A DNA stretch of 64,000 nucleotides from positions 40,262 to 104,261 of the forward strand of contig NZ_ABEA03000106.1 of NCBI RefSeq assembly GCF_000171235.2. The letters are read 5' to 3'. Both the position numbers and the translations under genes were made by a program. Shown here piece after piece: positions 1 through 8,528 of this stretch; position 1 is the first letter of the stretch; every line of letters starts with the position of its first letter. The notes beneath the pieces are model-generated. The model searched no databases and was not told the DNA's origin. It worked only from the letters and a program-made list of their open reading frames with translations. The stretch is from Geminisphaera colitermitum TAV2 (GTDB lineage: Bacteria; Verrucomicrobiota; Verrucomicrobiia; Opitutales; Opitutaceae).

Positions 1-254
1 TCCCACAGAAAGTGAACGGCAACGCGGCGAACGCATCACTTGATTCCTCAACATTCACCGGGATCGCGACGATCGGCTATGACCGTTTTGACGAAGCGGT
101 TCCCGAAGGCGATAACCGCGACGGCGATGGCGCCAAACGCAATCCCCGATACCGTCTTCGCGACAACACCGCCGCCAAATTCCTCTTTGTTGACGGCCAC
201 GTAAAAATCCTCCGCATCGGCGAACTCAAGTATCGCAACATCGTCATTGAGTGA
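1..254 (+). CDS. Prepilin-type H-X9-DG protein, C-terminal part
   Basis: The 5' end lies outside the window; the frame is open from base 3 to the TGA at 252-254. The visible 80 or so residues end with KFLFVDGHVKIL, the FxDGH box of the verrucomicrobial/planctomycetal pseudopilin-like family (prepilin-type processing-associated H-X9-DG domain). The hydrophobic N-terminal pilin helix that should precede it is not in view. Such proteins are thought to be exported through a type II secretion or type IV pilus-like machinery; their role is unknown. Two more members of the family occur in this window (2576-3271 and 32988-33740), both beside surface-protein or polysaccharide genes. The GTG at 12 is an internal valine, not a start. 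Confidence 0.75.
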   Translation, partial: PQKVNGNAANASLDSSTFTGIATIGYDRFDEAVPEGDNRDGDGAKRNPRYRLRDNTAAKFLFVDGHVKILRIGELKYRNIVIE

Positions 255-273
255 TGAAGACGAGGCAGGATGT

Positions 274-1428
274 TTATGATGCTGATATCGCAGGCTTTGT
301 CGGGATTGTTTGAGTGTCAGCGAAATCCGTCACATCGCCAAAGTTGGGGATGGGGTTGGCAAGGGCTTGGTCAACGAGGCGCTGGCTGAATTCGGAGGCA
401 ATAACCGCGTCCTCAATGCGAGGCAGACGCCCAAGATCGCCCGTGTCGAGCGCCTGCGCAAAATCGGCATAATAGACCGGGAGTTGTTTGCTCTCGTATG
501 GATACGTTTCGTCAAGCGTAAGGGCGCTTCCACGAACCTCGAATCTCGTAGTGTGAAAATCATGACGCACCGTTATCGTACCGCGTGTTCCGATACACTC
601 GACAAGCGACCAGTTGCGAGGTTTCGCGGCAAGAGAGGTGTAACAAAAACTGTTGTGCAGGTCGTAGGCGCAGCCGTTGCTCATGCGGCCTTGCACCATG
701 AAATGGAGTTCGTGTTCTCCGCCCCAAAAACGTGTGGCGCGACAAGTGGCGTCTTCGGTGAAATCGGCGGCGGCAAGCCAGCGGATGAGGTCGATGTAGT
801 GCATGCCGCAGTTGTGCAGGGTGTGGCCTTCGGGGCGCGGACGCGTGAGGCGGGCAGGGTCTTTCCATTTGGGCGTGCAATGGGCAACGCGAAGAATGGC
901 AAGCCGGCCAATGGCACCATCTCGGATCAGGTCGTGTGCGCGTCGCAACCAAGGGAGATTGCGGCTAAAGAGGTTGCAGGTCAGGAGCAGCGGGGGCAGG
1001 CCGGCAAGGGCGCGCGATTGTTGGAGGCGGGCAATGTCGGCGGCGAGTCGGGAGGCGGCGGCAGGCGTGGGTGCGAGGGGTTTTTCGCAGAGGACGTGTT
1101 TGCCTGCGGCGAGGGCGCGGAGAATGAGTTGCGGGCGGACGGCAGAGGGCGTGTTGATGCTGACGGCAGCGACGGCTGGATCGTTGAACAGGGCGTCAAG
1201 GTTGCTGGTATGCGCGGTGGCTTGTGGTGCGATTTCGCGGGCGAGTTGGAGGCGTTCGGGCGAGAGGTCGCAGATGTGGAGGAGGCGCCAGCGGGGTGTC
1301 ATGGTGTCGCTGGCCAGTGTAGTGACATGTTCGATACCCATGTGGCCTGCGCCGATGGCGGCAATGCCGCGCGTCGTGGCGGGTGAGGCGGCGCTGGAGG
1401 GGTGGGGGGGGGGGGGGAGGGAGGACAT
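274..1428 (-). CDS. Gfo/Idh/MocA family oxidoreductase with N-terminal poly-C tract
   Basis: A protein of 384 residues, a normal length for this NAD(P)-dependent sugar dehydrogenase family. The Rossmann dinucleotide motif GAGHMG is at residues 26-31 and the family signature CEKPLA near residue 110, followed by the C-terminal alpha/beta domain. The ATG at 1428 begins MSSLPPPPHP: a run of 14 C on the coding strand (1404-1417) starts four codons after the start, so a one-base change would abolish translation of the whole enzyme. The frame is also open upstream to 1740, but that part overlaps the hydrolase gene and has no domain content, so I start at 1428. It follows the hydrolase gene by 19 bases, suggesting one operon. 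The substrate is unknown. Confidence 0.85.
   Translation of the reverse strand: MSSLPPPPHPSSAASPATTRGIAAIGAGHMGIEHVTTLASDTMTPRWRLLHICDLSPERLQLAREIAPQATAHTSNLDALFNDPAVAAVSINTPSAVRPQLILRALAAGKHVLCEKPLAPTPAAASRLAADIARLQQSRALAGLPPLLLTCNLFSRNLPWLRRAHDLIRDGAIGRLAILRVAHCTPKWKDPARLTRPRPEGHTLHNCGMHYIDLIRWLAAADFTEDATCRATRFWGGEHELHFMVQGRMSNGCAYDLHNSFCYTSLAAKPRNWSLVECIGTRGTITVRHDFHTTRFEVRGSALTLDETYPYESKQLPVYYADFAQALDTGDLGRLPRIEDAVIASEFSQRLVDQALANPIPNFGDVTDFADTQTIPTKPAISAS
1404..1417. repeat. Poly-G tract, 14 G on the plus strand
   Basis: It lies in codons 4-9 of the oxidoreductase gene (C on the coding strand, read as prolines). It is followed by AGGGAGGA on the G strand. Confidence 0.9.
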
Positions 1429-1447
1429 GCTGCGGGTGTTTTCTGGC

Positions 1448-2539
1448 CTAGTCTTCAGCGTGGAGAATTTGACGGATGGTTTTGATGATTTTTCTACGCG
1501 ATTCGCCGCTGTCGCTCGTGTGCAGGCGGTTGCAGGCGAAGGCGACGGACAGGTGATGGTCGGGGTCGGCAAAGCCAAGCGAACCGCCGTGTCCGCCGTG
1601 TCCAAAACAGGTGGGGCGGGCCGAGCCCATCGCGGAGTCGGCACGGCCACGGGCATAGCCAAATCCGTGGCCTTCTGTATTGGATTCCAGAATACGTCGG
1701 AGGCTGGTGGGCGGGAGGAGTTCAACGCCGTCAACGCCACCGGGGATCAGGGCGGCGTAGTGTCGGGCCAGATCGCGGGCGGTCATGATGCCGTTTGAGG
1801 CTGGAATGCAGGCGCGGTGGATGTCGGGGCGGTTCATCCAGTGCGAGAGGGGGAACAGCCAGTGCGGGATGGCTTCGAGTTGGCCGAGGGGAGGTGGCGG
1901 CGGCAGGGGCGCAAGAGGGGTGGCGTTTTCGAGTTGTGCAACGCGGGCTTCCTCGGTCTCGGGCAGGCCGATGAAGAAATCGCGCAGTCCGAGTGGCGTG
2001 AGGATTTCCTGTTTGAGCAGTTGTTGGAAGGAGAGCTTGGTGGCGCGACAGGCTGTTTCGCCGACGATCCAGCCAAAGGTGATGGCGTGGTATTCTGAGC
2101 GAGTGCCGGGTGTCCAGGCTGGGGCGAGGCGGGCGATGGCGGAACACATGGCGTCCCAATCGCAGAGTTTGGTGAGATCGGTTTCGGGAGGCAGGTAAGG
2201 GAGGCCAGCCGTGTGATCGAGTGCGTGGCGGAGTGTGATGGCGTGCTTGCCGTTGGCGGCAAACTCAGGCCACCAAGTGGCAATGGGGCGGTCGTAATCG
2301 AGGATGCCTCGGGCAACGAGGCGGTGAACAATGGTGGCTGTGGCGCCTTTGCCACAGGAAAAGAGGGGGAAGAGGGTGCGGGCGTTGACGGGAGTATTTC
2401 GGCTGGCGTCGGTGTGACCAGCGCAGGCGTCGATGATGAGTTTGCCCTTGTGATAGGCGGCAACTTGGAGCCCGCATTCGCGGTCTTCGTTAATGAGTTG
2501 GTCGAGCTGTTTCTGGATCTGAGCCTGTGCGTCGGGCAT
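1448..2539 (-). CDS. Serine hydrolase of the class C beta-lactamase family
   Basis: A protein of 363 residues with the beta-lactamase/transpeptidase-like fold used by many esterases and D-aminopeptidase-like enzymes. The catalytic SxxK is S61-C-G-K64 (context FPLFSCGKGA). A YHA-type second motif lies near residue 150 (SEYHAITFGW), and the third motif is the HGGHGG around residue 313. There is no clear signal peptide, so a cytoplasmic esterase or amidase is more likely than an antibiotic-resistance enzyme. A proline-rich stretch (APLPPPPPLG) lies mid-protein but is not encoded by a pure homopolymer. It sits directly upstream of the oxidoreductase gene and probably shares its transcript. The substrate cannot be inferred. 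Confidence 0.85.
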   Translation of the reverse strand: MPDAQAQIQKQLDQLINEDRECGLQVAAYHKGKLIIDACAGHTDASRNTPVNARTLFPLFSCGKGATATIVHRLVARGILDYDRPIATWWPEFAANGKHAITLRHALDHTAGLPYLPPETDLTKLCDWDAMCSAIARLAPAWTPGTRSEYHAITFGWIVGETACRATKLSFQQLLKQEILTPLGLRDFFIGLPETEEARVAQLENATPLAPLPPPPPLGQLEAIPHWLFPLSHWMNRPDIHRACIPASNGIMTARDLARHYAALIPGGVDGVELLPPTSLRRILESNTEGHGFGYARGRADSAMGSARPTCFGHGGHGGSLGFADPDHHLSVAFACNRLHTSDSGESRRKIIKTIRQILHAED

Positions 2540-2575
2540 GGGGATTGCTCAAGAATCAAGCAGCACAAAGGTCAA

Positions 2576-3271
2576 TTACCTACTCAAATCCCATTGGGGT
2601 TTGTTGAGGTCGGCGGCATCTTTGGCAACTTTGTCGCGCTTCATAAACGCAGCGTGTCCATCGTAAAAAACAACGTTGGCCCCGCCGTCGTGACGATAGG
2701 CAGGCGTGTCTGTTCCGCCTACTTCAACCCCATTGTATTCGTTCGAATGTGTGTAGGTTAATGTAACGTTAAGTCCGTCAAGGAATGCTAGTTTTCGTGA
2801 GGGATTCAGGATTTGGCTGGCGTTTACTTGGTAGAATGTTTTGCCGCCTCCGGTGTCCGGGACGCCGGTTATGTTGGCCCCGTAAGCGGTGCTCTTTTCA
2901 TTTGTGCCAACAGTGCTGTAGGTTGCCTTACCAAGAGGACATTTTAGCTGTTCAATCATTTGGCTGCGAGGGCTGAGAATGGCGAGAAAGTCATAATTGC
3001 TATACCACCATTTACCACTGCCAGTGTTTGAAATAGCATAGTCGTCGTCACGAATAATGACGTAGGCACCGCGGTGTTCTTCGGCATAGAGGATGTTGGC
3101 CGTCTGTAGTTGGCGCAGGTTGGAGAGGCACTGCATGCCACGCGCCTTGTTGCGGACTTTGGCTGTCACGGGAATGATGATAGCTGCCAGTATGCCAATG
3201 ATGGCAATGACCGTGAGCAGTTCGATCAACGTAAAGGCGCAGATGCGGTGCGAGTGGACGGAGCGTTTCAT
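2576..3271 (-). CDS. Prepilin-type pseudopilin with H-X9-DG box
   Basis: A protein of 231 residues. After a short basic leader (MKRSVHSHRICA) comes the class III prepilin cleavage site and helix FTLIELLTVIAIIGILAA, expected to be cut before F by a prepilin peptidase and N-methylated. The C-terminal part contains H-DGGANVVFY-DGH, matching the H-X9-DG motif exactly. The family is abundant in Verrucomicrobia and Planctomycetes; it is thought to be exported, but its function is not known. It lies 17 bases downstream of the stop of the PEP-CTERM gene at 3289-5190 on the same strand, so the two are probably co-transcribed. Confidence 0.85.
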   Translation of the reverse strand: MKRSVHSHRICAFTLIELLTVIAIIGILAAIIIPVTAKVRNKARGMQCLSNLRQLQTANILYAEEHRGAYVIIRDDDYAISNTGSGKWWYSNYDFLAILSPRSQMIEQLKCPLGKATYSTVGTNEKSTAYGANITGVPDTGGGKTFYQVNASQILNPSRKLAFLDGLNVTLTYTHSNEYNGVEVGGTDTPAYRHDGGANVVFYDGHAAFMKRDKVAKDAADLNKPQWDLSR

Positions 3272-3288
3272 GGCGAGGTCGGGATAGT

Positions 3289-5190
3289 TTAGGGTTTGGA
3301 AGGGCGGACCATACGACGGATCGCGATTCCCAATAAGCCGGGAATGGCGATCCAGAGCCAGGTGGCGGTTTCGGGGATGGCGGATGATGCGGCAACGACA
3401 AGGTTGATGCGGTTATCGAGATATTCGATGCGGCTGTTGGTGAAGGCCTCCAGTCCAGTGCCAATTGTAAGGCCATTTAGAATACCGCTGACGACCGAGG
3501 TGTTGATGCCGGAATCAGCGTAGAAGGAAAACAGGGTGTAGGTGCCTTCGGTGAGTCCAGTCGTGTTGGTGATGTTGACAGTGTTGTTGGAAAGAACGAG
3601 ATCGCCGGCTGTGTAGTTCCAGAGCGCGATTTGATCACTGGAGCCGGGTGCGCCGAGACGGAATTCCAAGCTTGCGCCTGCATCAAGCGTGAGGAGCGCG
3701 CCGGAGGTGCCGGAGCCGTCGAAGCGAAGGATGCCTGGCGCATCAGAGCCGCCGGCGGCAAGTGTAGCGCCGTTGGCAATACTTACGCCATTGGCGCCGG
3801 TGGGCTTGATGATGCCGGTGCCGTCAAGCCGGGCTCCCGCGTTGACCAGCACTGCGCCGGTGCCTGTGGCCGAGCCGCTGGTGTTGCTGACTCGAAGTGT
3901 GCCGGCCTCAACCGTTGTGCCGCCAGTGTAGGTGTTGCCAGCAGCCCTGCTGAATTCGACAACGCCAAGGGGGTTATAATTGGCCAGGATTGCCGCATTG
4001 GTGGTGTTCGCCGCAGCGGTGGCAGCGGCGTCAACTTGCTGCCATGAGGCGTTGATCGAAATGGGAGCCGCGCCTGTTATGCGGGCACCGATTTGTGTGG
4101 TGGCCTCCTTGTTCAAGGTAGCGAAGTTGGTGCTGCCCCCTGCGCCAGAGTTGTTCGCTTGGATGTCGCCAGAAGGTGCAATCGTCACCGTGCCGCTTGT
4201 GTGCGAACCGCCAATGGTGTTGCGAGCAAGGTTGGCTGCCACGACTATATGGGTGAAATTGCTGTATGTTCCGGCTGTATCAAAGAGGAGGTTGTAGTTG
4301 GCGAAGGAGTCGGCGAGACCGAGGCTGATGTTAGCCGCACCGCTGTTGAGCGAGGGATTTGAAGAAAGGATGTAGGTGTTGGCACTCGCAGCGGTGGCGT
4401 TGGAACCAAAACTGAGTCCACCTTTGATAGTAATGGAATTGGTGAAACGCCAAGTGCCGCCATCGCTGCGGGCACGAAGGTTGCTTGTCGCGGTATCAGT
4501 AATCGCACCGGAGATTGTTACTTCGCGTCCGAAACCCGCAGCAGTGCCGATGCGCCAGTCGGGACTGCCGGTCAGAGCCAATTCAATGCGGTTGGCAATG
4601 GTGTCCGTGTTAAGAGACAATATGCTGCCTCCGCTAACCTTAAATGTTCCAGTGCCAAAGGCGGCATTGTTGTAGATGTAAATGCTGCCACCATTCATTT
4701 CAAATCCGCCAGAATACGTGGAAGCTCCATAAAGGTAGAGATAGCCTGTACCGGTTTTCTTGATACCGAAGCCAGAGCCGCCATCGGAGATGGCGTTGTT
4801 GACTGTAAGATTGCGGGTCAAATTCCATTCGCCAGAGGCACCAAGCACGACATCCGACGAAATTGTCAGACTCCCCCCCCCCCCCTCCTTGGTGGTGAGA
4901 TTGCCGCTCGTCAAGGTGAGCGATCCACCGCCACTGATGGTCATGTTGTTCGTCAGGGTAATATCGAGGGATTTGGCGGTAACGTTCTCACTGTTGAGGT
5001 TAACGGTAAGAGCTGCAGGAGGAGCAAAGATGGCGTCACGCGTGGAGTCAGGGGGAGTATTGCCCTGCCAGTTGCCAACGGTTGACCATCGGTTGTTGGC
5101 CCCTCCTCCCGTCCAAATGGCAGTCTGGGCAAAGAGGAGTGCGGGGGCGAGTGGCAGAATAATCGAGACGAGCAGGTTTGTTTTTTTCAT
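3289..5190 (-). CDS. PEP-CTERM surface protein with beta-strand repeats
   Basis: A protein of 633 residues. It has an N-terminal signal peptide (MKKTNLLVSIILPLAPALLFA), then a long series of Gly/Ser/Thr/Asn-rich beta-strand repeats of the autotransporter-associated kind (AIWTGGGANNRWSTVGNW at the start; YTGGTTVEAGTLRVSN and similar later). The C-terminus, IPETATWLWIAIPGLLGI then basic residues, is a PEP-CTERM sorting signal: a Pro-Glu motif, a hydrophobic helix and a positive tail, processed by an exosortase in known systems. A 13-base G tract on the coding strand (plus-strand C 4873-4885) encodes EGGGG near residue 103, so length changes would truncate the protein early. It is followed by a pseudopilin gene and preceded 38 bases upstream by the beta-helix gene. 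Confidence 0.85.
   Translation of the reverse strand: MKKTNLLVSIILPLAPALLFAQTAIWTGGGANNRWSTVGNWQGNTPPDSTRDAIFAPPAALTVNLNSENVTAKSLDITLTNNMTISGGGSLTLTSGNLTTKEGGGGSLTISSDVVLGASGEWNLTRNLTVNNAISDGGSGFGIKKTGTGYLYLYGASTYSGGFEMNGGSIYIYNNAAFGTGTFKVSGGSILSLNTDTIANRIELALTGSPDWRIGTAAGFGREVTISGAITDTATSNLRARSDGGTWRFTNSITIKGGLSFGSNATAASANTYILSSNPSLNSGAANISLGLADSFANYNLLFDTAGTYSNFTHIVVAANLARNTIGGSHTSGTVTIAPSGDIQANNSGAGGSTNFATLNKEATTQIGARITGAAPISINASWQQVDAAATAAANTTNAAILANYNPLGVVEFSRAAGNTYTGGTTVEAGTLRVSNTSGSATGTGAVLVNAGARLDGTGIIKPTGANGVSIANGATLAAGGSDAPGILRFDGSGTSGALLTLDAGASLEFRLGAPGSSDQIALWNYTAGDLVLSNNTVNITNTTGLTEGTYTLFSFYADSGINTSVVSGILNGLTIGTGLEAFTNSRIEYLDNRINLVVAASSAIPETATWLWIAIPGLLGIAIRRMVRPSKP
4873..4885. 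repeat. Poly-C tract, 13 C on the plus strand
   Basis: It lies inside the PEP-CTERM gene, where the coding strand is G (glycines). On the G strand it is followed by AGT. Confidence 0.9.
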
Positions 5191-5228
5191 TGGATGACGT
5201 GTGGTTTGGTTGGGTTAAATTGTAGTTT

Positions 5229-7121
5229 TTATTTTGATACGGGAGCGGGGCGCGGAAGACGGGGCATCGGTTCGCCATATTGGAGCGCACCGATGTCGGG
5301 GCGTTCGCCTTGGAAGTATCCGGGCTGGCAATCGGGGAGTTGGCGTTCGGTGATTGTCGAGAGATCAAGACCGGCGGAGCGGGCCGGGCTATCGTTTTTA
5401 AGTGAAAGGTCGCCTGCGCTTGCATTAGTAAAGCCGGGGGGGGGGGGGGGGGAGAGCCAGAGTGAATGTGTATCGCGTCCGGCGATACGGGCCATGTCGA
5501 GCGCCTCGGCCCATTGTTTGTCGAGGCTGGCAAGATCGTTGGGGGAAAATGGAGGCTCGCCGGGGCGGGGATGCGCGGCGGTGGAGCGTGCATAGAGGTT
5601 GTAGTCGCCCTGCCAGTCGGGGGGGGGATAGGCGGTCTTGGAGCTATTGGCTTTGTGGAGCCAGGCGCGTGTCCAGTAGAGGTTGTTGAGAAAATGGAAT
5701 CCGTTGGCAGTGATCGTGGTGCCTGCAACGTAGTTCATGTTGTAGGCGGCAATGGATGTGGAGGTGTTGTGATAGACCCAAACTTCGACACCGGGCACGG
5801 CGCCTTTGCTGCCAGCGTAATTGCGGATGTCCTGCTGGTTGTTGAAAAAGAGATTGCGGTAAATGTAGAGGGGGCCGGCTGCGGGGTCTTTGATGCGAAT
5901 GGCGACGCGAGAGTTTTCGATGATATTGTCATGCCAGCGACTGCCGATCTGGCCGCCGGAGGTTTCAAAGGCGTCGTCGAAAATGTTGACGAGGCGGTTG
6001 TGGTGAACGTGAACGTCGGGGTTTTGTTCAGGGGTGCCGGGAGCACCCGACTCAATGCCGTCCCAGTGGTCGCGTACGAGGTTGTCGTGGACTTCGTGAT
6101 GCCCGCGGCTGTTGCAAATGCGGACTGCGTAACGGTCGTAAAAGCCGCCGTTTTTGCAGGCTGACCAGGCATCCCATTGGCCGGGTTGACGAGGATCGGC
6201 ACCTGCGTAAGGAGCCATCCAGATTTCGTTGTGGCGGATGGTGACGCGTTCGCTGCCTTCGTCGAGATGGACGCCAAAGTCGATGGGACCAATGGCACAT
6301 TGTTCGACCACGATGTCGGTCGCATCGGTGACGTGGACGCCGTAGGCGGCGTTGCGCAGGGCCAGGCCGCGAATCACGATGTGGCTGGCTCCTTTGATCG
6401 TGATGAGTGGTGTGCGTGGCGCGACAGCCAGATCGATGGTGCGTGGATCAAGGTCACCTTGAAAGCGGAGGAGGAGTTCGCGGGCTTTGTGGCGATAGAG
6501 GGCAAGTGCCTTGACGCCGTCCCATCCAGAGGGACCGATGCCGTTGCGGAAGGCGTCGGGCCAACGAATGTTGTCGCGGGGGCGATGTTCGCGGTCGGGA
6601 TCAGTGCGCTTTTCGTCGAGCGTGGTGACAAGCTTCCCATTGGCAGCGATGGTGAATACGGGGAAATCAAGCGGCGTGCGCCAAACGCCAGGCGCGATGT
6701 CGGGCGCTGGTTGCCAGTCGAGTTTTTGCGTGGTGCCGCCATCAATAATGGCTCCGGGAGCACCCGTGAGCGTGATGGGTTCTGCGGGGCGTCCGCTGTG
6801 TGGGAACTGGAGGTTCTCGTGATAAACGCCGGGAGAAACTTGGATAATGTCGCCGGGGCGGGCGTGATCGATGGCGGACTGGATGCTGCGATAGAGGGGC
6901 GGGGGTGTTGCTCCATTTGCCCCGTCGGAGATGGACCCCGGATTTTCGGACGCACTGATTGTGGCGTCGGCTGGAGCAACTAGAAGCGTGGCTCCGGCGG
7001 CCAGATGCGTTCCACCAAAACCAGCGATCATGGCAATGGCCAGCAATCGTCCTGTATCCAGAATTGCCTGACGCGACTGGAGAAATGAGCGGAAGCGAAG
7101 GAGGCGCCGAGGATGGTTCAT
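5229..7121 (-). CDS. Right-handed parallel beta-helix protein, probable polysaccharide-active enzyme
   Basis: About 630 residues from the ATG at 7121; the frame is also open to 7214, but the 7121 start places a Sec signal (LLAIAMIAGFGGTHLAAGA) close to the N-terminus. The motif YRSIQSAIDHARPGDIIQVSPG is the typical opening of the pectate-lyase-like beta-helix superfamily (shown here from YRSIQSAIDHARPG). Later coils carry repeated N/H-rich turns (HNEIW, VHHNRLVNI, YHNTSTS). Two G/C tracts lie in its C-terminal part: 9 (5619-5627, YPPPDW) and 17 (5436-5452, SPPPPPGF). The lyase or hydrolase specificity is not recognisable. The divergent neighbourhood with a LacI regulator suggests control by a sugar. 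Confidence 0.75.
   Translation of the reverse strand: MNHPRRLLRFRSFLQSRQAILDTGRLLAIAMIAGFGGTHLAAGATLLVAPADATISASENPGSISDGANGATPPPLYRSIQSAIDHARPGDIIQVSPGVYHENLQFPHSGRPAEPITLTGAPGAIIDGGTTQKLDWQPAPDIAPGVWRTPLDFPVFTIAANGKLVTTLDEKRTDPDREHRPRDNIRWPDAFRNGIGPSGWDGVKALALYRHKARELLLRFQGDLDPRTIDLAVAPRTPLITIKGASHIVIRGLALRNAAYGVHVTDATDIVVEQCAIGPIDFGVHLDEGSERVTIRHNEIWMAPYAGADPRQPGQWDAWSACKNGGFYDRYAVRICNSRGHHEVHDNLVRDHWDGIESGAPGTPEQNPDVHVHHNRLVNIFDDAFETSGGQIGSRWHDNIIENSRVAIRIKDPAAGPLYIYRNLFFNNQQDIRNYAGSKGAVPGVEVWVYHNTSTSIAAYNMNYVAGTTITANGFHFLNNLYWTRAWLHKANSSKTAYPPPDWQGDYNLYARSTAAHPRPGEPPFSPNDLASLDKQWAEALDMARIAGRDTHSLWLSPPPPPGFTNASAGDLSLKNDSPARSAGLDLSTITERQLPDCQPGYFQGERPDIGALQYGEPMPRLPRPAPVSK
5436..5452. repeat. 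Poly-G tract, 17 G on the plus strand
   Basis: It is in the 3' part of the beta-helix gene (coding strand C, prolines). It is followed by AGAG on the G strand. Confidence 0.9.
5619..5627. repeat. Poly-G tract, 9 G on the plus strand
   Basis: A second, shorter tract in the beta-helix gene, encoding Pro-Pro-Pro on the minus strand. Its 3' flank is AT, unlike most of the others. Confidence 0.85.
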
Positions 7122-7209
7122 GACGGGGACTTTGGGATACGTGCAGGATGTGGATACTGAGCAGAACTGACTCGAATCAGGATGACTTTGGAGGGATATT
7201 GCAAGCTTA

Positions 7210-7219
7210 ATCACACACG
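7210..7219 (-). promoter_or_regulatory. Candidate LacI-family operator (CGTGTGTGAT)
   Basis: On the minus strand this reads CGTGTGTGAT, about 90 bases upstream of the beta-helix start. The same ten bases recur at 8355-8364, upstream of the LacI-family gene. Two identical copies in the two relevant promoter regions suggest an operator; this is inference. Confidence 0.35.
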
Positions 7220-7273
7220 AATGTGATTTCGTGATATGAGCTTCCTGATTGCCAATTAAAATATCAGAACAGG

Positions 7274-8308
7274 CTAATTTATGGCGACTTGCGTTGATTC
7301 GCGCGTGACGAGGCTCGGGGGGATGGTCTCGACGTAGTTGGCCGCAGAACGAGGTCGGTTGATGCGACGGAAAAGGAGTTCTATGCCGCGCACGAGAAGG
7401 TCTTCCGTTTGGTGATCAATCGTGGTGATGCGTGGACGCCAATGGTTGCCAATGTCCAGGTTGTCGAAGCCGGTAACCGAACATTTTTGAGGGATTTGCC
7501 AACCTGCCTCCGTGAGGCAATTCATGGCGCCGATGGCAACACGGTCGTTGACGGCGAGAATAACGGTCGGCACGAAATCACTCTCAAGCAAGTCAGCGGC
7601 GAGGGCGCGTCCGTGTTCGTAATCCGGCGGGTTGGGGTCGCCGCGGTTAATGCTGCGCACATCGCGCCCTTCATTGATGCCAGCCTTGGCAAAACCGGCA
7701 TGGAGGCCGCGCCAACGTTCGCCAAATTCGTTTTCGGGCATCCCAAGCAACGCAAAACGCCGATGGCCTAGTGACGCGGCGTGCAACACGAGCAATTCCA
7801 TGGCGGCGGCGCGGTCCATGCGTACGTGCGGGAGCAGCGATTCGTCGTAAGGGTCAATGTGAGCGAGCGGGATTTTGGCTCCGGCTGCGGCCAGAAGTTT
7901 TGCGGGATCGAAGCGCGAATTGACGGTGACAATGCCTTCGACGCGGATCCCGAGGAAGTGTTGGATGACGCGTTGTTCGATCTCCGGATTGCCGAGCGTG
8001 AGTTCGATGAGCCCCTGATAACCACGTTCCAAAAGAAGACGCTGCAGGATGGAGATTTTTTTAACGATGATGGGGTTTTCGAGTTCGTTGAAACAGACGC
8101 CGATCATGCCGGTGCGTCCGTTTTGCAGACCGCGCGCGAGGGGATTGGGTGTAAAGCCGAGTGCTTTGGCTGTGTCCTGAATGAGGCGGCGAGTCTCCTC
8201 CTTGACCCACGGGCGGTCATTGAGTCCGTGCGATACAGTCCAACGCGAAAGGCCGAGGTGATCAGCAAGTTCAGCAGTGGAGCGGACGACGGGATTTTTT
8301 TTGGGCAT
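7274..8308 (-). CDS. LacI-family transcriptional regulator
   Basis: A protein of 344 residues, the usual length for LacI/PurR regulators. The N-terminal helix-turn-helix is TAELADHLGLSRWTVSHGLN, followed by the hinge region ALGFTPNPLARGLQNGRTG and a periplasmic-binding-protein-like ligand domain ending with the conserved ITTIDHQTEDLLVRGIELL. The recognition helix differs from the usual VSxATVSRVLN in having RWTVSHGLN. The gene lies between the beta-helix gene (same strand, downstream) and the divergent beta-propeller gene at 8529, so it may control both. A CGTGTGTGAT motif lies 47 bases upstream of its start and another before the beta-helix gene. The inducer is unknown. Confidence 0.9.
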   Translation of the reverse strand: MPKKNPVVRSTAELADHLGLSRWTVSHGLNDRPWVKEETRRLIQDTAKALGFTPNPLARGLQNGRTGMIGVCFNELENPIIVKKISILQRLLLERGYQGLIELTLGNPEIEQRVIQHFLGIRVEGIVTVNSRFDPAKLLAAAGAKIPLAHIDPYDESLLPHVRMDRAAAMELLVLHAASLGHRRFALLGMPENEFGERWRGLHAGFAKAGINEGRDVRSINRGDPNPPDYEHGRALAADLLESDFVPTVILAVNDRVAIGAMNCLTEAGWQIPQKCSVTGFDNLDIGNHWRPRITTIDHQTEDLLVRGIELLFRRINRPRSAANYVETIPPSLVTRESTQVAIN

Positions 8309-8354
8309 GCGCTAAAGAGAAGATCGTGGAGTTTTTTACATTCAAGTTCTTACG

Positions 8355-8364
8355 CGTGTGTGAT
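8355..8364 (+). promoter_or_regulatory. Candidate LacI-family operator, second copy
   Basis: CGTGTGTGAT in the divergent region between the LacI-type gene (start 8308) and the propeller gene (start 8529), identical to the copy at 7210-7219. Autoregulation is an inference. Confidence 0.35.
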
Positions 8365-8430
8365 CGCAAACTAAATATGGCAGGACAAATTCTCCCGCTG
8401 AAAAACGATCTGAGAAAAACAGAGAACGGC

Positions 8431-8443
8431 GGGGGGGGGGGGG
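8431..8443. repeat. Poly-G tract, 13 G, in a divergent promoter region
   Basis: It lies 85 bases upstream of the propeller gene and 122 bases upstream of the LacI-type start. It is followed by AGAG. Length changes here could alter promoter spacing rather than a reading frame. Confidence 0.9.
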
Positions 8444-8528
8444 AGAGAACGGCGGGAGACAAAAGAATTGGTGGGATAAATCAACGTTGTGCCTGCCGGT
8501 TATTACTGGCTGAGTTCCAATCTTTCTC

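Noticed and set aside
1404..1429. A plus-strand start (GGAGGACATG) created after the G tract at 1404, also seen at 39090 and 59981
   Set aside because: The purine flank plus a chance ATG looks like a ribosome-binding site, but no conserved protein follows at any of the three places.
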